Origin: Tardiphaga sp. 709
Lineage (GTDB): Bacteria; Pseudomonadota; Alphaproteobacteria; Rhizobiales; Xanthobacteraceae
Length of the DNA: 64,000 bases
Reading direction: 5' to 3'
Assembly (NCBI RefSeq): GCF_032401055.1
Contig: NZ_CP135529.1
Span: forward strand, 5,702,501 to 5,766,500
Shown: piece by piece, positions 63,858 through 64,000 of the stretch
Position numbering within the stretch: the first letter of the stretch is position 1
Layout of the letters: every line of letters begins with the position of its first letter
Position numbers and translations under genes: made by a program
The notes under the pieces: model-generated
What the model was told of the DNA's origin: nothing
Database searches by the model: none
Seen by the model: only the letters and a program-made list of their open reading frames with translations

Positions 63858-64000
63858 ATGCGCGCGTCTTATCTCTTCACCAGTGAATCGGTTTCCGAAG
63901 GCCATCCCGACAAGGTCTGCGACCGTATCTCCGACGAGATCGTCGATCTGTTCTTCCGCGAAGGCCCGAAGGCGGGCATCGATCCCTGGGATATTCGCGC
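63858..64000 (+). CDS. metK: S-adenosylmethionine synthetase (5' part)
   Basis: Only the first 47 codons are in the window. [20 protein letters not shown] followed by [16 protein letters not shown] is the invariant MetK N-terminus, including the His and Asp that bind ATP phosphates. A good AGAGGA site precedes the ATG. The enzyme joins ATP and methionine to SAM. Confidence 0.95.
   Translation, partial: MRASYLFTSESVSEGHPDKVCDRISDEIVDLFFREGPKAGIDPWDIR

Overview
The window is GC-rich, densely packed chromosomal DNA from an alphaproteobacterium, most likely of the Bradyrhizobium/Rhodopseudomonas/Afipia group (Nitrobacteraceae). The pointers are the number of Liv-type ABC transporters, the CaiB/BaiF and acyl-CoA ligase genes, the palindromic intergenic repeats and the general codon use. 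This assignment rests on gene content only. No tRNA, rRNA, insertion sequence, phage gene or CRISPR array was seen.

Region 1 (1-26,800) is a surface-polysaccharide locus. It starts inside a GT4 glycosyltransferase, then has a glutamine-dependent NAD synthetase and a NUDIX hydrolase. Next comes a sugar cassette: DegT aminotransferase, SDR dehydratase, GT2, WbqC-like protein, sugar N-formyltransferase, methyltransferase and GtrA flippase. Together these point to a formamido-dideoxy sugar that is made, transferred and flipped. A GT-C-like membrane protein, two FkbM methyltransferases (one in a three-module fusion) and a close homologue of plant GDP-mannose 3,5-epimerase follow. A large glycosyltransferase-like gene is split by a frameshift at a run of six G. 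The locus closes with a nucleotide-sugar dehydrogenase, a GT4, an AGE-family epimerase and a second GtrA.

Region 2 (25,500-44,100) holds two Liv-type ABC transport operons on the minus strand. The first is linked to a PaaK-like ligase and a fatty-acyl-CoA-ligase-like gene, which suggests uptake and CoA activation of aromatic or branched acids. The second is linked to a double-domain CaiB/BaiF CoA-transferase. A Crp/Fnr regulator lies between them.

Region 3 (43,200-47,300) holds housekeeping genes (uroporphyrinogen-III synthase, purU), a small lipoprotein and a winged-helix/TPR regulator. Region 4 (47,400-53,660) is a tandem pair of paralogous autotransporters. It is followed by about 540 bases without a protein gene, which contain a good promoter and many hairpins: a candidate structured RNA.

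Region 5 (54,200-60,930) has a divergent MarR regulator with a palindromic operator candidate, a third complete Liv operon and a MetE-like methyltransferase. The right end has UDP-glucose dehydrogenase, a helix-turn-helix/methyltransferase fusion and the start of metK. A recurring theme is that in all three Liv operons a palindromic repeat lies directly after the substrate-binding-protein gene.
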